The notes beneath the pieces are model-generated. The model was not told the DNA's origin and did no database searches. It was given only the letters and a program-made list of their open reading frames with translations. 64,000 nucleotides of DNA from Halolamina litorea (GTDB lineage Archaea > Halobacteriota > Halobacteria > Halobacteriales > Haloferacaceae), in assembly GCF_026616205.1 (NCBI RefSeq), contig NZ_JANHGR010000002.1, forward strand, positions 124,001 to 188,000. Reading direction: 5' to 3'. The position numbers and the translations under genes are program-made. Every line of letters begins with the position of its first letter. Positions within the stretch are counted from its first letter, which is position 1. Shown one piece after another: positions 45,678 through 54,199 of this stretch.

Positions 45678-46514
45678 TCAGTTCAGGTCCGCCCGAGTGA
45701 ACAGCGCCGTCCCGACTACCAGCGGCACCACCGTCCACACCACCAGTAGCGCGGCGAACACCCACGGCTGGACGTAGACTGGAGCGGGCGGGCTGACGGT
45801 TGCCGCGATCCCCGGGTAGTCGGCGTTCGTCGCGTGGATCGTCTCCATGACGAGCGCGCTGTAGGCGCCCGAGGGGCTGAGCCCCTGCAGGAACACGAAC
45901 CACGCCGGCATCGACTCACCCGGCGGCGCGCCGACGACCACGAGGTGGAGTCCCTGCGGAACGAGGTCCCAGAGCAGCGTCAGCCCGAGGTACGCCGTGA
46001 TCCCGACGGTCATCGCCCGCGACCGGCTGGCCGTCGCCGCCGAGATGCCGACGGCGATGCCGACGAACGCGACCCCCAGTACGGCTGTCAGGGCGGTCAC
46101 GCCGAGGAACGGCGCCAGAGGGAGGCCGCCGTAGAGCACCCACCCCACGACGCCGGCCACCAGGAAGCCAGCGACAACCCCCACCGCGACGACGGCCGCA
46201 CGGCCGAGGAACTTCCCGGCGACGACCGTCCGGCGGTTCGGCTCCAGTCCGAGCAGGAGCCGCAGGCTCCCGGACTCGCGCTCGCCGGCGAGTGCGAGGT
46301 AGGCGGCGACCAGCGCGACGATCGGGACCAGGATCGCCGCGAACTCGCTGGCGGCCCCGAGCCCTTGCAGGGGGTCGCCGCCGAGCATCGGCACCAGCAG
46401 CGGTACGCCCATCGTGGCGGCGACGAGGGCGGAGACGAAGGCGATCAGCACCCAGAGGAGCCGGGAGCGCCGGGCGTCGTCGAACTCCTTCCGGGCGACG
46501 ACGAGTGCGTTCAT
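45678..46514 (-). CDS. ABC-2 type transporter permease (NosY-like)
   Basis: A 278-residue protein with six membrane helices. The N-terminal VVARKEFDDARRSRLLWVLI and LAGERESGSLRLLLGLEPNRRTVVAGKFLGR are typical of ABC-2 permeases of the NosY group. The extracellular loop after helix 5 is long (YSALVMETIHATNADYPG...). Its ATG overlaps the last four bases of the ATPase gene, so the two form one exporter unit. Cargo is unknown. Confidence 0.9.
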   Translation of the reverse strand: MNALVVARKEFDDARRSRLLWVLIAFVSALVAATMGVPLLVPMLGGDPLQGLGAASEFAAILVPIVALVAAYLALAGERESGSLRLLLGLEPNRRTVVAGKFLGRAAVVAVGVVAGFLVAGVVGWVLYGGLPLAPFLGVTALTAVLGVAFVGIAVGISAATASRSRAMTVGITAYLGLTLLWDLVPQGLHLVVVGAPPGESMPAWFVFLQGLSPSGAYSALVMETIHATNADYPGIAATVSPPAPVYVQPWVFAALLVVWTVVPLVVGTALFTRADLN

Positions 46515-47446
46515 CGGGGCACCTCCGTGGCCCCGTCGGCTTCGGGGTGGACGTACGCCCGGAACAGGTCCTCGAGGGACGCCTGACGCGCCTCGAAGTC
46601 GAGCAGTTCGCTCTCGCTCTCCCGAATCGCGTCGAGGACTCGGAGCTTCGCCGCGGGCACGGTACAGGTAGCGGTGATCTCGTTCCCGTCGACGGCGACG
46701 GCGGAGACGCCGTCGATCGAACGCAGGTCCACGTCGGCGGGCGGCGCGTCGACGGTGACGGTGACCGTCGCGCCGGTCCCGAGGGCGTCGCGGAGGCCGT
46801 CGATGGTGTCGGTGGCGACCAGCCGACCGCGGCTGAGGATGCCGACCCGGTCACAGACCGCCTCGACCTGACTCAGCACGTGGCTGGAGAAGAACACGGT
46901 GCCGCCCGCCGCGGCGTGGTCCCGGGTGATCTCACGGATGTCCCGGATCCCGTCGGGATCGAGGCCCGACGAGGGCTCGTCGAGAATCAACAGCTCCGGG
47001 TCGCCCACCAGGGCCATCCCGAGGGCGAGGCGCTGGCTCATCCCCTTCGAGTAGCCCCCGGCCCGCCGCTCGGCGGCCGTCGAGTCGAGGCCCACGCGCC
47101 GGAGCAGGTCGTCCGGGTCGTCGTCGGCGCCCTTCAACTCGATGGCGTACTGGAGGTGTTCGCGTCCGGTGAGTCGGTCGTAGAGGCTGTAGCCGTCGGG
47201 GAGCACGCCGACCCGATCGTGGACCGCGTCGGCCTCGCTCTGGGCGTCGTAGCCCAACACCGTCGCCGTCCCAGCCGTCGGGCGCACGTAGTCGAGCAAC
47301 ACGTCGATGGTCGTCGACTTCCCGGCGCCGTTGGGGCCGAGGAAGCCGAACACCTCGCCCGCCTCGACGGTCAGGTCGAGGTCGTCGACAGCGTACACGT
47401 CGTGCCCGTAGCGCTTGGTCAGTCCCTCGACCTCGATAGCGGCCAT
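46511..47446 (-). CDS. ABC-2 transporter ATP-binding protein
   Basis: A 311-residue ATPase: Walker A GPNGAGKST, signature YSKGMSQRLALGMAL, Walker B LLILDEPSSGLDP, switch His in VFFSSHVLSQ. The C-terminal ~85 residues are the DUF4162-like domain of drug/lipid exporters. The ATG at 47446 (MAAIEVEGLTKRYG) is preferred over an extension to 47485. Upstream, 47505-47532 is AT-rich with several TATA-like words and may hold a promoter with a leader. Confidence 0.92.
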   Translation of the reverse strand: MAAIEVEGLTKRYGHDVYAVDDLDLTVEAGEVFGFLGPNGAGKSTTIDVLLDYVRPTAGTATVLGYDAQSEADAVHDRVGVLPDGYSLYDRLTGREHLQYAIELKGADDDPDDLLRRVGLDSTAAERRAGGYSKGMSQRLALGMALVGDPELLILDEPSSGLDPDGIRDIREITRDHAAAGGTVFFSSHVLSQVEAVCDRVGILSRGRLVATDTIDGLRDALGTGATVTVTVDAPPADVDLRSIDGVSAVAVDGNEITATCTVPAAKLRVLDAIRESESELLDFEARQASLEDLFRAYVHPEADGATEVPR

Positions 47447-47540
47447 TACCCACCACCTCGCGTCGCTCTCCGGTCCATACCTCACGGCTGGCCCGCGACG
47501 GGAAATAGCTTATCAATATTCTTATATTTTGACAGTGACG

Positions 47541-48392
47541 TTACTCAAAATCCGTTGAGTAGGCGTCCGGGAGCGAGACCGTGCCGTCGTCGTCGATCCT
47601 CGCGGTCAGTGTCCCGCCGTCGTGGTGGAGCGTGATCTTCAGGGCGAGCGGATCGCGCTCGACGACGTGCCGCTCGGCGTCGCCGATGAACGCCGGGAGT
47701 CGCCAGAGCGGGAGGTCCGTCACGTCGATACCTCGCTCCCAGTAGAACGCGATCACCGCCGGGTGGCCGAACAGCGCGAGTTCGACCGGGCCGTACACGC
47801 GGAGTTCACAGCGGTCACACGTCGCTACACACGCGTACTCCCCGTCCGGGCCGGCGTCGATGGTGGCCGTCGTCGTGCCGCTACAGGTCGGGCAGGTCCC
47901 GGCGACCGCCGTGTCGTACTCCCGAAGCACCCGGCGGTTGCACGAGCGCAGCGTCTCCATCGACGACCGCCCCTCGGCTTCGGCGGGCAGCAGGTCGTAG
48001 GTCACGACGGTCGTTCCACAGTCCGCACAGGCGACCGAGAGGTGGCGCTCCCGGTACGCGGCCGAGAGCGTCGTCTCCCCACACTCGGGGCAGTGGCCGT
48101 CGACGGTCGTCGGCTCGAAGGAGGGCTCCTCGGCGTAGATGCCGGACCTGATCGCCCGGACGACGCGCTCGCCGGCGCTCGTCGGGGCGTACTCGCCGTC
48201 GGACTCCGTGACGAACACGTCGGCCAGTTCCTCGAGGTGGTAGGAAAACTGGGAGCTACTGTCGATCGCCGTCCGATCGTGGAGTTCGGTAAAGGAGAGC
48301 CCGGGCTCGTCGTTCTCGACGGCCTCGACGAGCACCCGGAGGATCTCGATCCGGTGTTCGCTGCCGAGTGCGGTGAACGCGGTCCCTGTCAC
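47541..48392 (-). CDS. ArsR-like HTH regulator with multiple zinc-ribbon motifs
   Basis: 283 residues. Residues 1-85 form a winged helix (FTALGSEHRIEILRVLVEAV, LHDRTAIDSSSQFSYHLEEL). Then come four Cys pairs (CPECG, CADCG, CPTCS, CDRC) and a C-terminal domain with VELALFGHPAVIAFYWERG, a haloarchaea-specific regulator architecture. The start is a GTG at 48392. It lies immediately upstream of the ABC exporter genes on the same strand (94-bp gap) and probably controls them. The inducer is unknown; the zinc pairs are probably structural. Confidence 0.85.
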   Translation of the reverse strand: MTGTAFTALGSEHRIEILRVLVEAVENDEPGLSFTELHDRTAIDSSSQFSYHLEELADVFVTESDGEYAPTSAGERVVRAIRSGIYAEEPSFEPTTVDGHCPECGETTLSAAYRERHLSVACADCGTTVVTYDLLPAEAEGRSSMETLRSCNRRVLREYDTAVAGTCPTCSGTTTATIDAGPDGEYACVATCDRCELRVYGPVELALFGHPAVIAFYWERGIDVTDLPLWRLPAFIGDAERHVVERDPLALKITLHHDGGTLTARIDDDGTVSLPDAYSTDFE

Positions 48393-48450
48393 GGTCGCTT
48401 GTGGGTTCGTCGGCCCGCGGTTAAACGGCGCGGTGGGGCCGCGGCCCGAC

Positions 48451-49515
48451 TCAGTCCTCGCCCGAACGTAGCGCCTCGGCGTCGATCTCGCCGGCGTCGA
48501 GTTCGGCTTCGATCTCGCGGGCCGCTTGGACCATGTTCGCCGTCTTCCCGTAGGCGACCTCGCGGGGCAGCAGCTTCAGGCCGCAGTCGGGGCTGACGGT
48601 GAGTCGTTCCGGGGGCACGACCTTCAGCCCCTGCTTGATGTTCTCCTTGATCTCCTCGACGGACTCGACCTCGGCGACGTGGGCGTCGGTGACGCCGAGT
48701 GCGAGGTCGGGCTCGAACTCGGGGTCGGTGAACACGTCGATCTGTTCGTAGTCGCCGTTGGCGAGCTCCACGTCGAACTCGTCGATGGGGAAGTCGTTGA
48801 CCTCCGGATAGATCCGGGAGTAGTCGCCGTAACAGACGTGGAGCCCCACTCGCACGTCCTCGGGGATGTCCGCGACGATCCGTTCCAGACACTCCCCGAC
48901 GACGGCGTGGTCGTCGGGCGTCGTCGCCAGCGCGGGCTCGTCGATCTGGATGTAGCGGGCGCCCGCCTCGACCAGTTTCGTGACCTCCTCGTTGACCAAC
49001 TCCGCGAGGTCGTAGGCGAGTTCGGCCTCGTCGCCGTAGGCCTCGTCGAAGCTCCACGACGCCAGCGTGTAGGGCCCGGTGATCGGCACCTTCACGGGCC
49101 GGTTGGCGACGCCGGCGGTGAACTCGTACTCGTCGACCAGCCACGGCTCGTCGTACTCGAGTTCCTCGACGACGCTCGGCTTGTCGAAGTAGTTGTGGCC
49201 CCACACCTTCACCGGGCCGTTGAACTCGTAGCCCTCGATGCGTTCGGCGAAGAACTCCACCATCTCCTCGCGGCGCATCTCGCCGTCGACGACGGCGTCC
49301 AGCCCCGCACGCTCGTGTTCGTGGGTGATGAGTCGGCTGGCGTCGTCGGCGGCCTCCGCCCAGTCGTCGTCGTCGAAGTCGTGGTCGTGGTCCGCGTGGA
49401 GGTCGCTCGCGCGGTTCAGCCACGTCGGCTTCGGGTAGGAGCCGACGACAGTCGTGAGCAGGAAGTGTTCGTTCTCGTGGTCGTCGGGCTGGAACTGCGA
49501 GCGCGTGTCGGTCAT
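48451..49515 (-). CDS. metE: Methionine synthase, cobalamin-independent (MetE catalytic half)
   Basis: A 354-residue protein corresponding to the C-terminal catalytic barrel of MetE. VVGSYPKPTWLNRA at the start, QIDEPALATT, and zinc ligands in LHVCYGDY (His and Cys) and SPDCGLKLLP (Cys) are present. It transfers a methyl group from a methylated pterin to homocysteine. The start is ATG at 49515, which overlaps the end of the upstream MetE-like gene by four bases. Short archaeal MetE proteins may use a methyl donor other than polyglutamyl methyl-folate. Confidence 0.9.
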   Translation of the reverse strand: MTDTRSQFQPDDHENEHFLLTTVVGSYPKPTWLNRASDLHADHDHDFDDDDWAEAADDASRLITHEHERAGLDAVVDGEMRREEMVEFFAERIEGYEFNGPVKVWGHNYFDKPSVVEELEYDEPWLVDEYEFTAGVANRPVKVPITGPYTLASWSFDEAYGDEAELAYDLAELVNEEVTKLVEAGARYIQIDEPALATTPDDHAVVGECLERIVADIPEDVRVGLHVCYGDYSRIYPEVNDFPIDEFDVELANGDYEQIDVFTDPEFEPDLALGVTDAHVAEVESVEEIKENIKQGLKVVPPERLTVSPDCGLKLLPREVAYGKTANMVQAAREIEAELDAGEIDAEALRSGED

Positions 49516-50501
49516 CGCGCCACCTCCGGGTCCGCGGCGGTCGCAAGCGTCCGCAGTTTGGCCACGCACTTGTTCACCGGCAGGTGGAACAGCTCCGTGT
49601 TCGGCGTGAGGTAGGCCGCGTCGATCCCGCTGCTGGCCGCCTCGCGGAACGCCTCGACCCGGTCCCCGACGGCCGCGGGCTCCTCGACCCGCGTGTTCTG
49701 GCCGTCGACGACGCCCAGGGAGACCCGGTCGGTCGTCCCGTGCTCGCGGACGAGGTCCGTCGCCGCTTCCTCGGCGGTGACGAGGTCGTAGCCGAGCGCG
49801 TCGGCGTCCGTGTCGAGCAAGTGGCCGTGGAGCGCCTCGTCGAACGTGCCCCAGTAGCCCTGCACCACGACCTCGGCGTCAACGGCGCCGACGACGGCGT
49901 CGATGGCGTCGCGCACCCGCTCGTGCTCGCCGCTCTCGGGGGCGTCGGTCACGAGACTCGGCTCCAACAGGTACAGCGTCTCGACGGCGTCGGGGAACGC
50001 CGCGGCCTCGCCGGCGAGGAACTCGGCGACGGCGTCGAGGAACGTCGCCCGGTCGCCGTAGTACTCGTCGGTCGCGAGCGCCGACAGCGAGTAGGGACCG
50101 GGCAGCACCGCCTGCAGGTCGTCGGTCAGCCCCGCCGCCTTCCGGAGGTCCGCGGCCACGTCGCCGCTCTCGGTCAGTTCGTCGGTCACCACCGGCTCGC
50201 GGTAGAAGTTGTTGTTGTCGTAGTAGCGGACGATGCCCTCCGTCCGGACGCTCTCGTGGACACAGAGCGGATGGGCGAGGAAGTCGTCCCAGCGTGCCTG
50301 TCCTTCGACGACGCGGTCGAGGCCGGCGTCGTGCTGGTCGTCGATCAGCCGTTCGCGGGCGGCGTCGTACGTCTCGGTCAGTTCCGGGGGCTCCTCGCCG
50401 CCGATCAGGTCCTCCTTCTGGTGGCCCTTCAGGTCCGCGAGCCGATCCCGCTGGGCGTCGGGCAGCGGAAAGAGGCCGAGCGTCGACGCGATTCGTTGCA
50501 T
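49512..50501 (-). CDS. MetE-like protein lacking zinc ligands (partner of catalytic MetE)
   Basis: A 329-residue barrel related to MetE (STLGLFPLP, AVLPGPYSLSALATDEYYGDR, YLLEPSLVTDAPE, VSLGVVDGQNTRVEEP). The positions of zinc ligands read VVVQGYWGTFDE and TPNTELFHLP, without the His-Cys and Cys ligands of its neighbour. It resembles the N-terminal half of bacterial MetE, a duplicated barrel that has lost zinc but helps bind the pterin. The 4-bp overlap implies equal production and a two-subunit enzyme (inference). Confidence 0.82.
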   Translation of the reverse strand: MQRIASTLGLFPLPDAQRDRLADLKGHQKEDLIGGEEPPELTETYDAARERLIDDQHDAGLDRVVEGQARWDDFLAHPLCVHESVRTEGIVRYYDNNNFYREPVVTDELTESGDVAADLRKAAGLTDDLQAVLPGPYSLSALATDEYYGDRATFLDAVAEFLAGEAAAFPDAVETLYLLEPSLVTDAPESGEHERVRDAIDAVVGAVDAEVVVQGYWGTFDEALHGHLLDTDADALGYDLVTAEEAATDLVREHGTTDRVSLGVVDGQNTRVEEPAAVGDRVEAFREAASSGIDAAYLTPNTELFHLPVNKCVAKLRTLATAADPEVAR

Positions 50502-50678
50502 GTGGTCGAAAGGCAGGGAACGACTCGTAATAATATTTGCCTTCGCCCGTATTCTCCTCGGTTATCCTATATCGGAGGGCTAAACCCTCTCGTTGGGGCT
50601 TGTAAGTGGCTAAAACAGCGTATACTGGGGAAATCCTCCGAACCGTGGTTTGAAGTCCTCACGGTGGAGTGTGTCGGT
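50502..50678. promoter_or_regulatory. Divergent promoter region between metE and mer operons
   Basis: 177 bp serving both directions. For the metE pair CAAATATTATTA (minus strand, 50528-50539) lies about 32 nt upstream of the start. For mer, TATACT at 50621-50626 or TAAAAC at 50611-50616 would give a 30-40 nt leader. An inverted repeat GAGGG-CTAAA-CCCTC at 50575-50589 sits between the two promoters and could be an operator for joint control. Confidence 0.5.
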
Positions 50679-51677
50679 ATGGACGAGAGCGACGACGGCA
50701 CGATCGGCGTCGAGTTGACCCCCGAGATGCCGGTTCGGTCGGTGGCGGACCTCGCGGTGCGTGCGGAGGAGGTCGGCTTCGACACCGTGTTCGTCTCCGC
50801 ACACTACAACAACCGCGACCCGTTTCTCGCGCTCTCGCGGGTGGCGTCGGCGACGGAGTCGGTGCGGTTGGGGCCGGGCGTCGTCAACCCCTACGAGACC
50901 CACCCCGTATCGCTTGCTTCGAACGTCGCGACGCTCGACGAACTCGCCGACGGGCGGGCGGTGTTCGGTATCGGCGCGGGCGACCCCTCGACGCTCGCCA
51001 ACCTCGGCATCGAACGGGAGCGCCCGCTCCGGCGCGTGTTGGAGACGGTCCGCGTCTCGAAACGGCTCTGGCGCGGCGAGCGCGTCGACCACGACGGCAC
51101 GTTCACGGCGGTCGACGCCGGCCTCAACTACGAGGTCGGCCCCATCCCGGCCTACGTCGGTGGACAGGGCCCGCACATGATCCGGATGGCGGCGAAACAC
51201 GCCGACGGCGTTTTGGTAAACGCCTCCCACCCGGACGACTTCGCGTGGGCCGCCGAGCAGGTCGAGACAGGCCTCGCCGACCGCCCCGACGACCACGGCC
51301 CCTTCGACTTCGCGGCGTTCGCCAGCGTGAGCGTCGCCGCCGACGCCGACGCGGCCCGCGAGGCCGCCCGGCCGCCCGTCGCGTTCGTCACTGCGGGGGC
51401 GGCCCCGCCGGTACTGGACCGACACGGGATCGACCACGACCGCGCCGAGGCCGTCGGCGACGCCATCACCGCCGGGGAGTTCTCGACGGCGTTCGACGCC
51501 GTGACCCCCGCCATGATCGACGCGTTCTGTGTCGCCGGCACGCCCGACACCGTCGCCGAGCGCATCGAGGCGGTGCTCGACTACGCCGACAGCTTCGTCG
51601 CCGGCTCGCCGCTAGGGCCCGACCGCGAGGCGGCCATCGAGATGCTCGGCTCGGTGTTCGACCGGGTGCGGGCATGA
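50679..51677 (+). CDS. mer: 5,10-methylenetetrahydromethanopterin reductase-like F420-dependent enzyme
   Basis: A 332-residue bacterial-luciferase-like (LLM) F420 enzyme. GVELTPEMPVRSVADLAVRAE, FDTVFVSAHYNNRDPFLALS, VRLGPGVVNPYETHPV, VFGIGAGD and PAYVGGQGPHMIRMAAKHAD follow the Mer pattern. Mer reduces methylene to methyl on a tetrahydropterin using reduced F420. The assignment is strengthened by the downstream methanopterin genes and the divergent metE pair. Its TGA overlaps the next ATG (ATGA), so the operon is coupled. Another LLM oxidoreductase is the alternative. Confidence 0.85.
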   Translation: MDESDDGTIGVELTPEMPVRSVADLAVRAEEVGFDTVFVSAHYNNRDPFLALSRVASATESVRLGPGVVNPYETHPVSLASNVATLDELADGRAVFGIGAGDPSTLANLGIERERPLRRVLETVRVSKRLWRGERVDHDGTFTAVDAGLNYEVGPIPAYVGGQGPHMIRMAAKHADGVLVNASHPDDFAWAAEQVETGLADRPDDHGPFDFAAFASVSVAADADAAREAARPPVAFVTAGAAPPVLDRHGIDHDRAEAVGDAITAGEFSTAFDAVTPAMIDAFCVAGTPDTVAERIEAVLDYADSFVAGSPLGPDREAAIEMLGSVFDRVRA

Positions 51678-52513
51678 GCCGTCCGCCCGGCGCGAACGCC
51701 GAACTGGCGCTCCTGCTCGAACTCTCGGGGACGCCCAAACCGGGGAACGTCGACCGCCAGCGGGAGTACGCCGACCTCACGTTCGAGCAGTTCCTCGCCG
51801 GCGCGGTCGGGGCCCGCGCGGGTCTCGACGACGCGGCCGACGGCGCGGCCGTCGGCGACGCCTTCGAGACGGCGGTCGCAGGGATGGCCCGACAGGACGG
51901 TGGGAACACCCAGTTCGGCGCGTTGTTGCTGCTGACGCCGCTGGTCCGGGCGGCCGCGACCGACCGCCTCACGCCCGACGGCGCGGCCGCGGTGGTGGAC
52001 GAAACGACCGTCGACGACGCCGCGGGGTTCTACCGCGCGTTCGACCACGTGGACGTGTTCGTCGACGAGCCACCGGACTCGATGGACGACCTCGACGTTC
52101 GCCGGGGGAGCGACGCGGTCCCCGCCCTCCGCGAGCGGGGGCTCACGCTCGCCGACGTGATGGCCGCGAGCGCGCCGGCCGACGGCGTCGCCGCCGAGTG
52201 GACGGCGGGCTTCGAGCGGACGTTCGCCGCCGCGGCGTCGCTCCTCGACGCCGACGGGCCCCTCAGCGAGCGGGTACCGACGGTCTTTCTCGACCTGCTC
52301 GCGGCCGAACCGGACAGCCTGATCGCCAAACGGCACGGGGAGAGCGTGGCCGCCGAGGTCACCGAGCGCGCCGCCGAACTCCAGGGGGCCGACCCCGAGG
52401 CCGTCACCGAGTGGGCCGACGAACTCGTCGCCGACGGTATCAACCCCGGCACCACGGCCGACGTGACTGCCGCGGCGCTGTTCGTCGCACTCGAACGAGG
52501 GCTGGCGGTATGA
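51674..52513 (+). CDS. Triphosphoribosyl-dephospho-CoA synthase (CitG/MdcB)-like protein
   Basis: A 279-residue all-helical protein: LLLELSGTPKPGNVDRQREYADLTFEQFLAG, QDGGNTQFGALLLLTPLVRA, DTLIAKRHG-like segment DSLIAKRHGE and DGINPGTTADVTAAALFVALE are CitG-family signatures. In bacteria CitG joins ATP-derived ribose to dephospho-CoA. No citrate or malonate lyase is present here; instead it is embedded in a methanopterin operon, so a ribosyl-phosphate transfer onto the pterin side chain is a reasonable hypothesis. It is coupled by ATGA overlaps on both sides. Confidence 0.85.
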   Translation: MSRPPGANAELALLLELSGTPKPGNVDRQREYADLTFEQFLAGAVGARAGLDDAADGAAVGDAFETAVAGMARQDGGNTQFGALLLLTPLVRAAATDRLTPDGAAAVVDETTVDDAAGFYRAFDHVDVFVDEPPDSMDDLDVRRGSDAVPALRERGLTLADVMAASAPADGVAAEWTAGFERTFAAAASLLDADGPLSERVPTVFLDLLAAEPDSLIAKRHGESVAAEVTERAAELQGADPEAVTEWADELVADGINPGTTADVTAAALFVALERGLAV

Positions 52514-53082
52514 GCGCCGACTGGCCGGTCGAACTGCGCGGCGTCACCGAGAGCGTCGTCGCCACGCTCGGCCCGAACGGCCGCTGGAACGCCGCCGCGC
52601 TCGGCCTCCACGCCGGCTCACCGGTGACCGCGAAGACGTGGGGGAACACCCGGACCCGCAGGAACTTCCACCGACAGGGCGGCGGCGTCGTCCAGTTCAC
52701 GCGCGATCCGGAGCTGTTCACCGAGGCCGCACTCACCGTTCACGAGGGTGACGAGCCGGTGTTCGACGGCGTCGACGCCTGGGTCGAGGTCGACGTCGAG
52801 CGCGTCGCCGCCGGCGAAGAGGACGGAACGGAGTGGGAGGAGTGGCGGCTGACCCCCGTCGACGCCGGCGTCGAGCGACGGGTCGTCCCGACGACGAACC
52901 GCGGGTTCGCCGCGGTCGTCGAGGCGACCGTCGCGGCCTCGCGGCTCGGCGTCGAGGCCTTCGATCAGGCGGAACTCAGATCGCGCCTCGACTACTTCAC
53001 CGAGGTCGTGCGGACCTGTGGCGGCGAGGCGGAACGGGACGCCATTGACCGCGTGCTCGAACTCACGGAGGAGGCACGATGA
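52510..53082 (+). CDS. DUF447 family protein (flavin-reductase-like split barrel)
   Basis: A 190-residue protein. WPVELRGVTESVVATLGPNGRWNAAALGL, WGNTRTRRNFHRQGGGVVQFTRD, LFTEAAL and NRGFAAVVEATVAASRLGVE are typical of DUF447, which adopts an FMN-binding split-barrel fold. The family co-occurs with methanopterin biosynthesis genes in methanogens and methylotrophs, as here. The specific step is unknown. Its ATG overlaps the TGA of the upstream gene by four bases. Confidence 0.88.
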   Translation: MSADWPVELRGVTESVVATLGPNGRWNAAALGLHAGSPVTAKTWGNTRTRRNFHRQGGGVVQFTRDPELFTEAALTVHEGDEPVFDGVDAWVEVDVERVAAGEEDGTEWEEWRLTPVDAGVERRVVPTTNRGFAAVVEATVAASRLGVEAFDQAELRSRLDYFTEVVRTCGGEAERDAIDRVLELTEEAR

Positions 53083-53107
53083 CCACACCACCGCACCCGG
53101 GGCGCCG

Positions 53108-54076
53108 ATGACCGCCGTCACCGTCTCCGTCGGGGCGCGGCTCCACTTCGGGTTCACGAACCTCTCGCTGGCACACGAGCGCCTCTACGGGAGTCTCGGG
53201 GTCGCCCTGGAACGCCCCCGGGTCACGGTGACTGCACGACCGGCCGAGACGGTCGCGTGTTCGTACGACCCGGCACGACCAGCCGTGGCGCGGATCGTCG
53301 ACCTGTTGGACGTTCCCGGAGCCAGCGTCAGCGTCGAGGAGACGCTGCCACGCCACGTCGGCCTCGGGAGCGGCACCCAGACCGCGCTGGCGACGCTCTC
53401 GGCGGTCGCCCGCGCGTACGACCGTGACCCGGCCGTCCGTGAGCGCGCGCCGGCGCTGGATCGCGGGGGCCGCAGCGGCGTCGGCGTCGCGACGTTCGAA
53501 CGCGGGGGGTTCGTCCTCGACGGCGGCCACCCGACGGCGGCGTTCACCCCCACCCGCCCCGACCGCGGCGAGTGGTCGGTGCCGCCGATCACCAGCCAGC
53601 GGTCGATCCCCGACCACTGGCGGTTCCTGCTCGTGATCCCCGACGTTTCGCCCGGGACGAGCGGTGACGCTGAGGACACGAGCATGCGTGCGACGGTCGA
53701 ACGCGCCGATCCCGGTATCGCCGACCGCATCGCGGGGGTCGTCGTCCGACGTGTCCTCCCGGCGCTGGCTGACGGCGACGCGACGGGGTTCGGTGCCGCC
53801 GTCGACGAGGTCGGCCGACTGAACGGCGAGTGGTACGCCGACGAGCAGGGGGGTGTCTATCGGGCGTCGATCGGTGCCGTCGTCCGCGCGTTGCGGGACG
53901 CCGACGCCGTCGCTGGCGCGGGTCAGTCCTCGTGGGGGCCGACCGTCTACGGCGTCACTACCGCTGCAGAGGCGGGCGCCGCGCGGCGGGCGGGCCAGCG
54001 AGCCCTCGACGCGGCCGGCGTCGACGGCCGCGTCTCAGTCGTCCGCCCCCGGAACGCCGGGGCCACGGTGGAGTGA
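53108..54076 (+). CDS. mptG: Beta-ribofuranosylaminobenzene 5'-phosphate synthase
   Basis: A 322-residue GHMP-superfamily enzyme. VSVGARLHFGFTNLS at the N-terminus, LYGSLGVALERPRV, the glycine-rich PRHVGLGSGTQTALA (about residues 78-92), RGGRSGVGVATFERGGFVLDGG and VSPGTSG are the RFAP synthase pattern. It condenses p-aminobenzoate with PRPP, the first committed step of methanopterin synthesis. The ATG at 53108 is 25 nt after the DUF447 stop; an overlapping ATG at 53079 opens only a 10-codon frame. It is the last gene of the operon. Confidence 0.9.
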   Translation: MTAVTVSVGARLHFGFTNLSLAHERLYGSLGVALERPRVTVTARPAETVACSYDPARPAVARIVDLLDVPGASVSVEETLPRHVGLGSGTQTALATLSAVARAYDRDPAVRERAPALDRGGRSGVGVATFERGGFVLDGGHPTAAFTPTRPDRGEWSVPPITSQRSIPDHWRFLLVIPDVSPGTSGDAEDTSMRATVERADPGIADRIAGVVVRRVLPALADGDATGFGAAVDEVGRLNGEWYADEQGGVYRASIGAVVRALRDADAVAGAGQSSWGPTVYGVTTAAEAGAARRAGQRALDAAGVDGRVSVVRPRNAGATVE

Positions 54077-54199
54077 TCCAGGACGGCCTCGCGGCTGGAT
54101 CACGTATCGCCAGCCCCGATTCGGGGCGTCCGTTACGACGACGCCGTCGCTCGTGGGCGTGTGAAAACGGGTTGTCGCCTTCCGGCGACGGGAAAACCG

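Noticed and set aside
53079-53111. Alternative ATG for beta-RFAP synthase overlapping the DUF447 stop
   Set aside because: It is in another frame and closes after ten codons; the frame encoding the GHMP fold starts at 53108.
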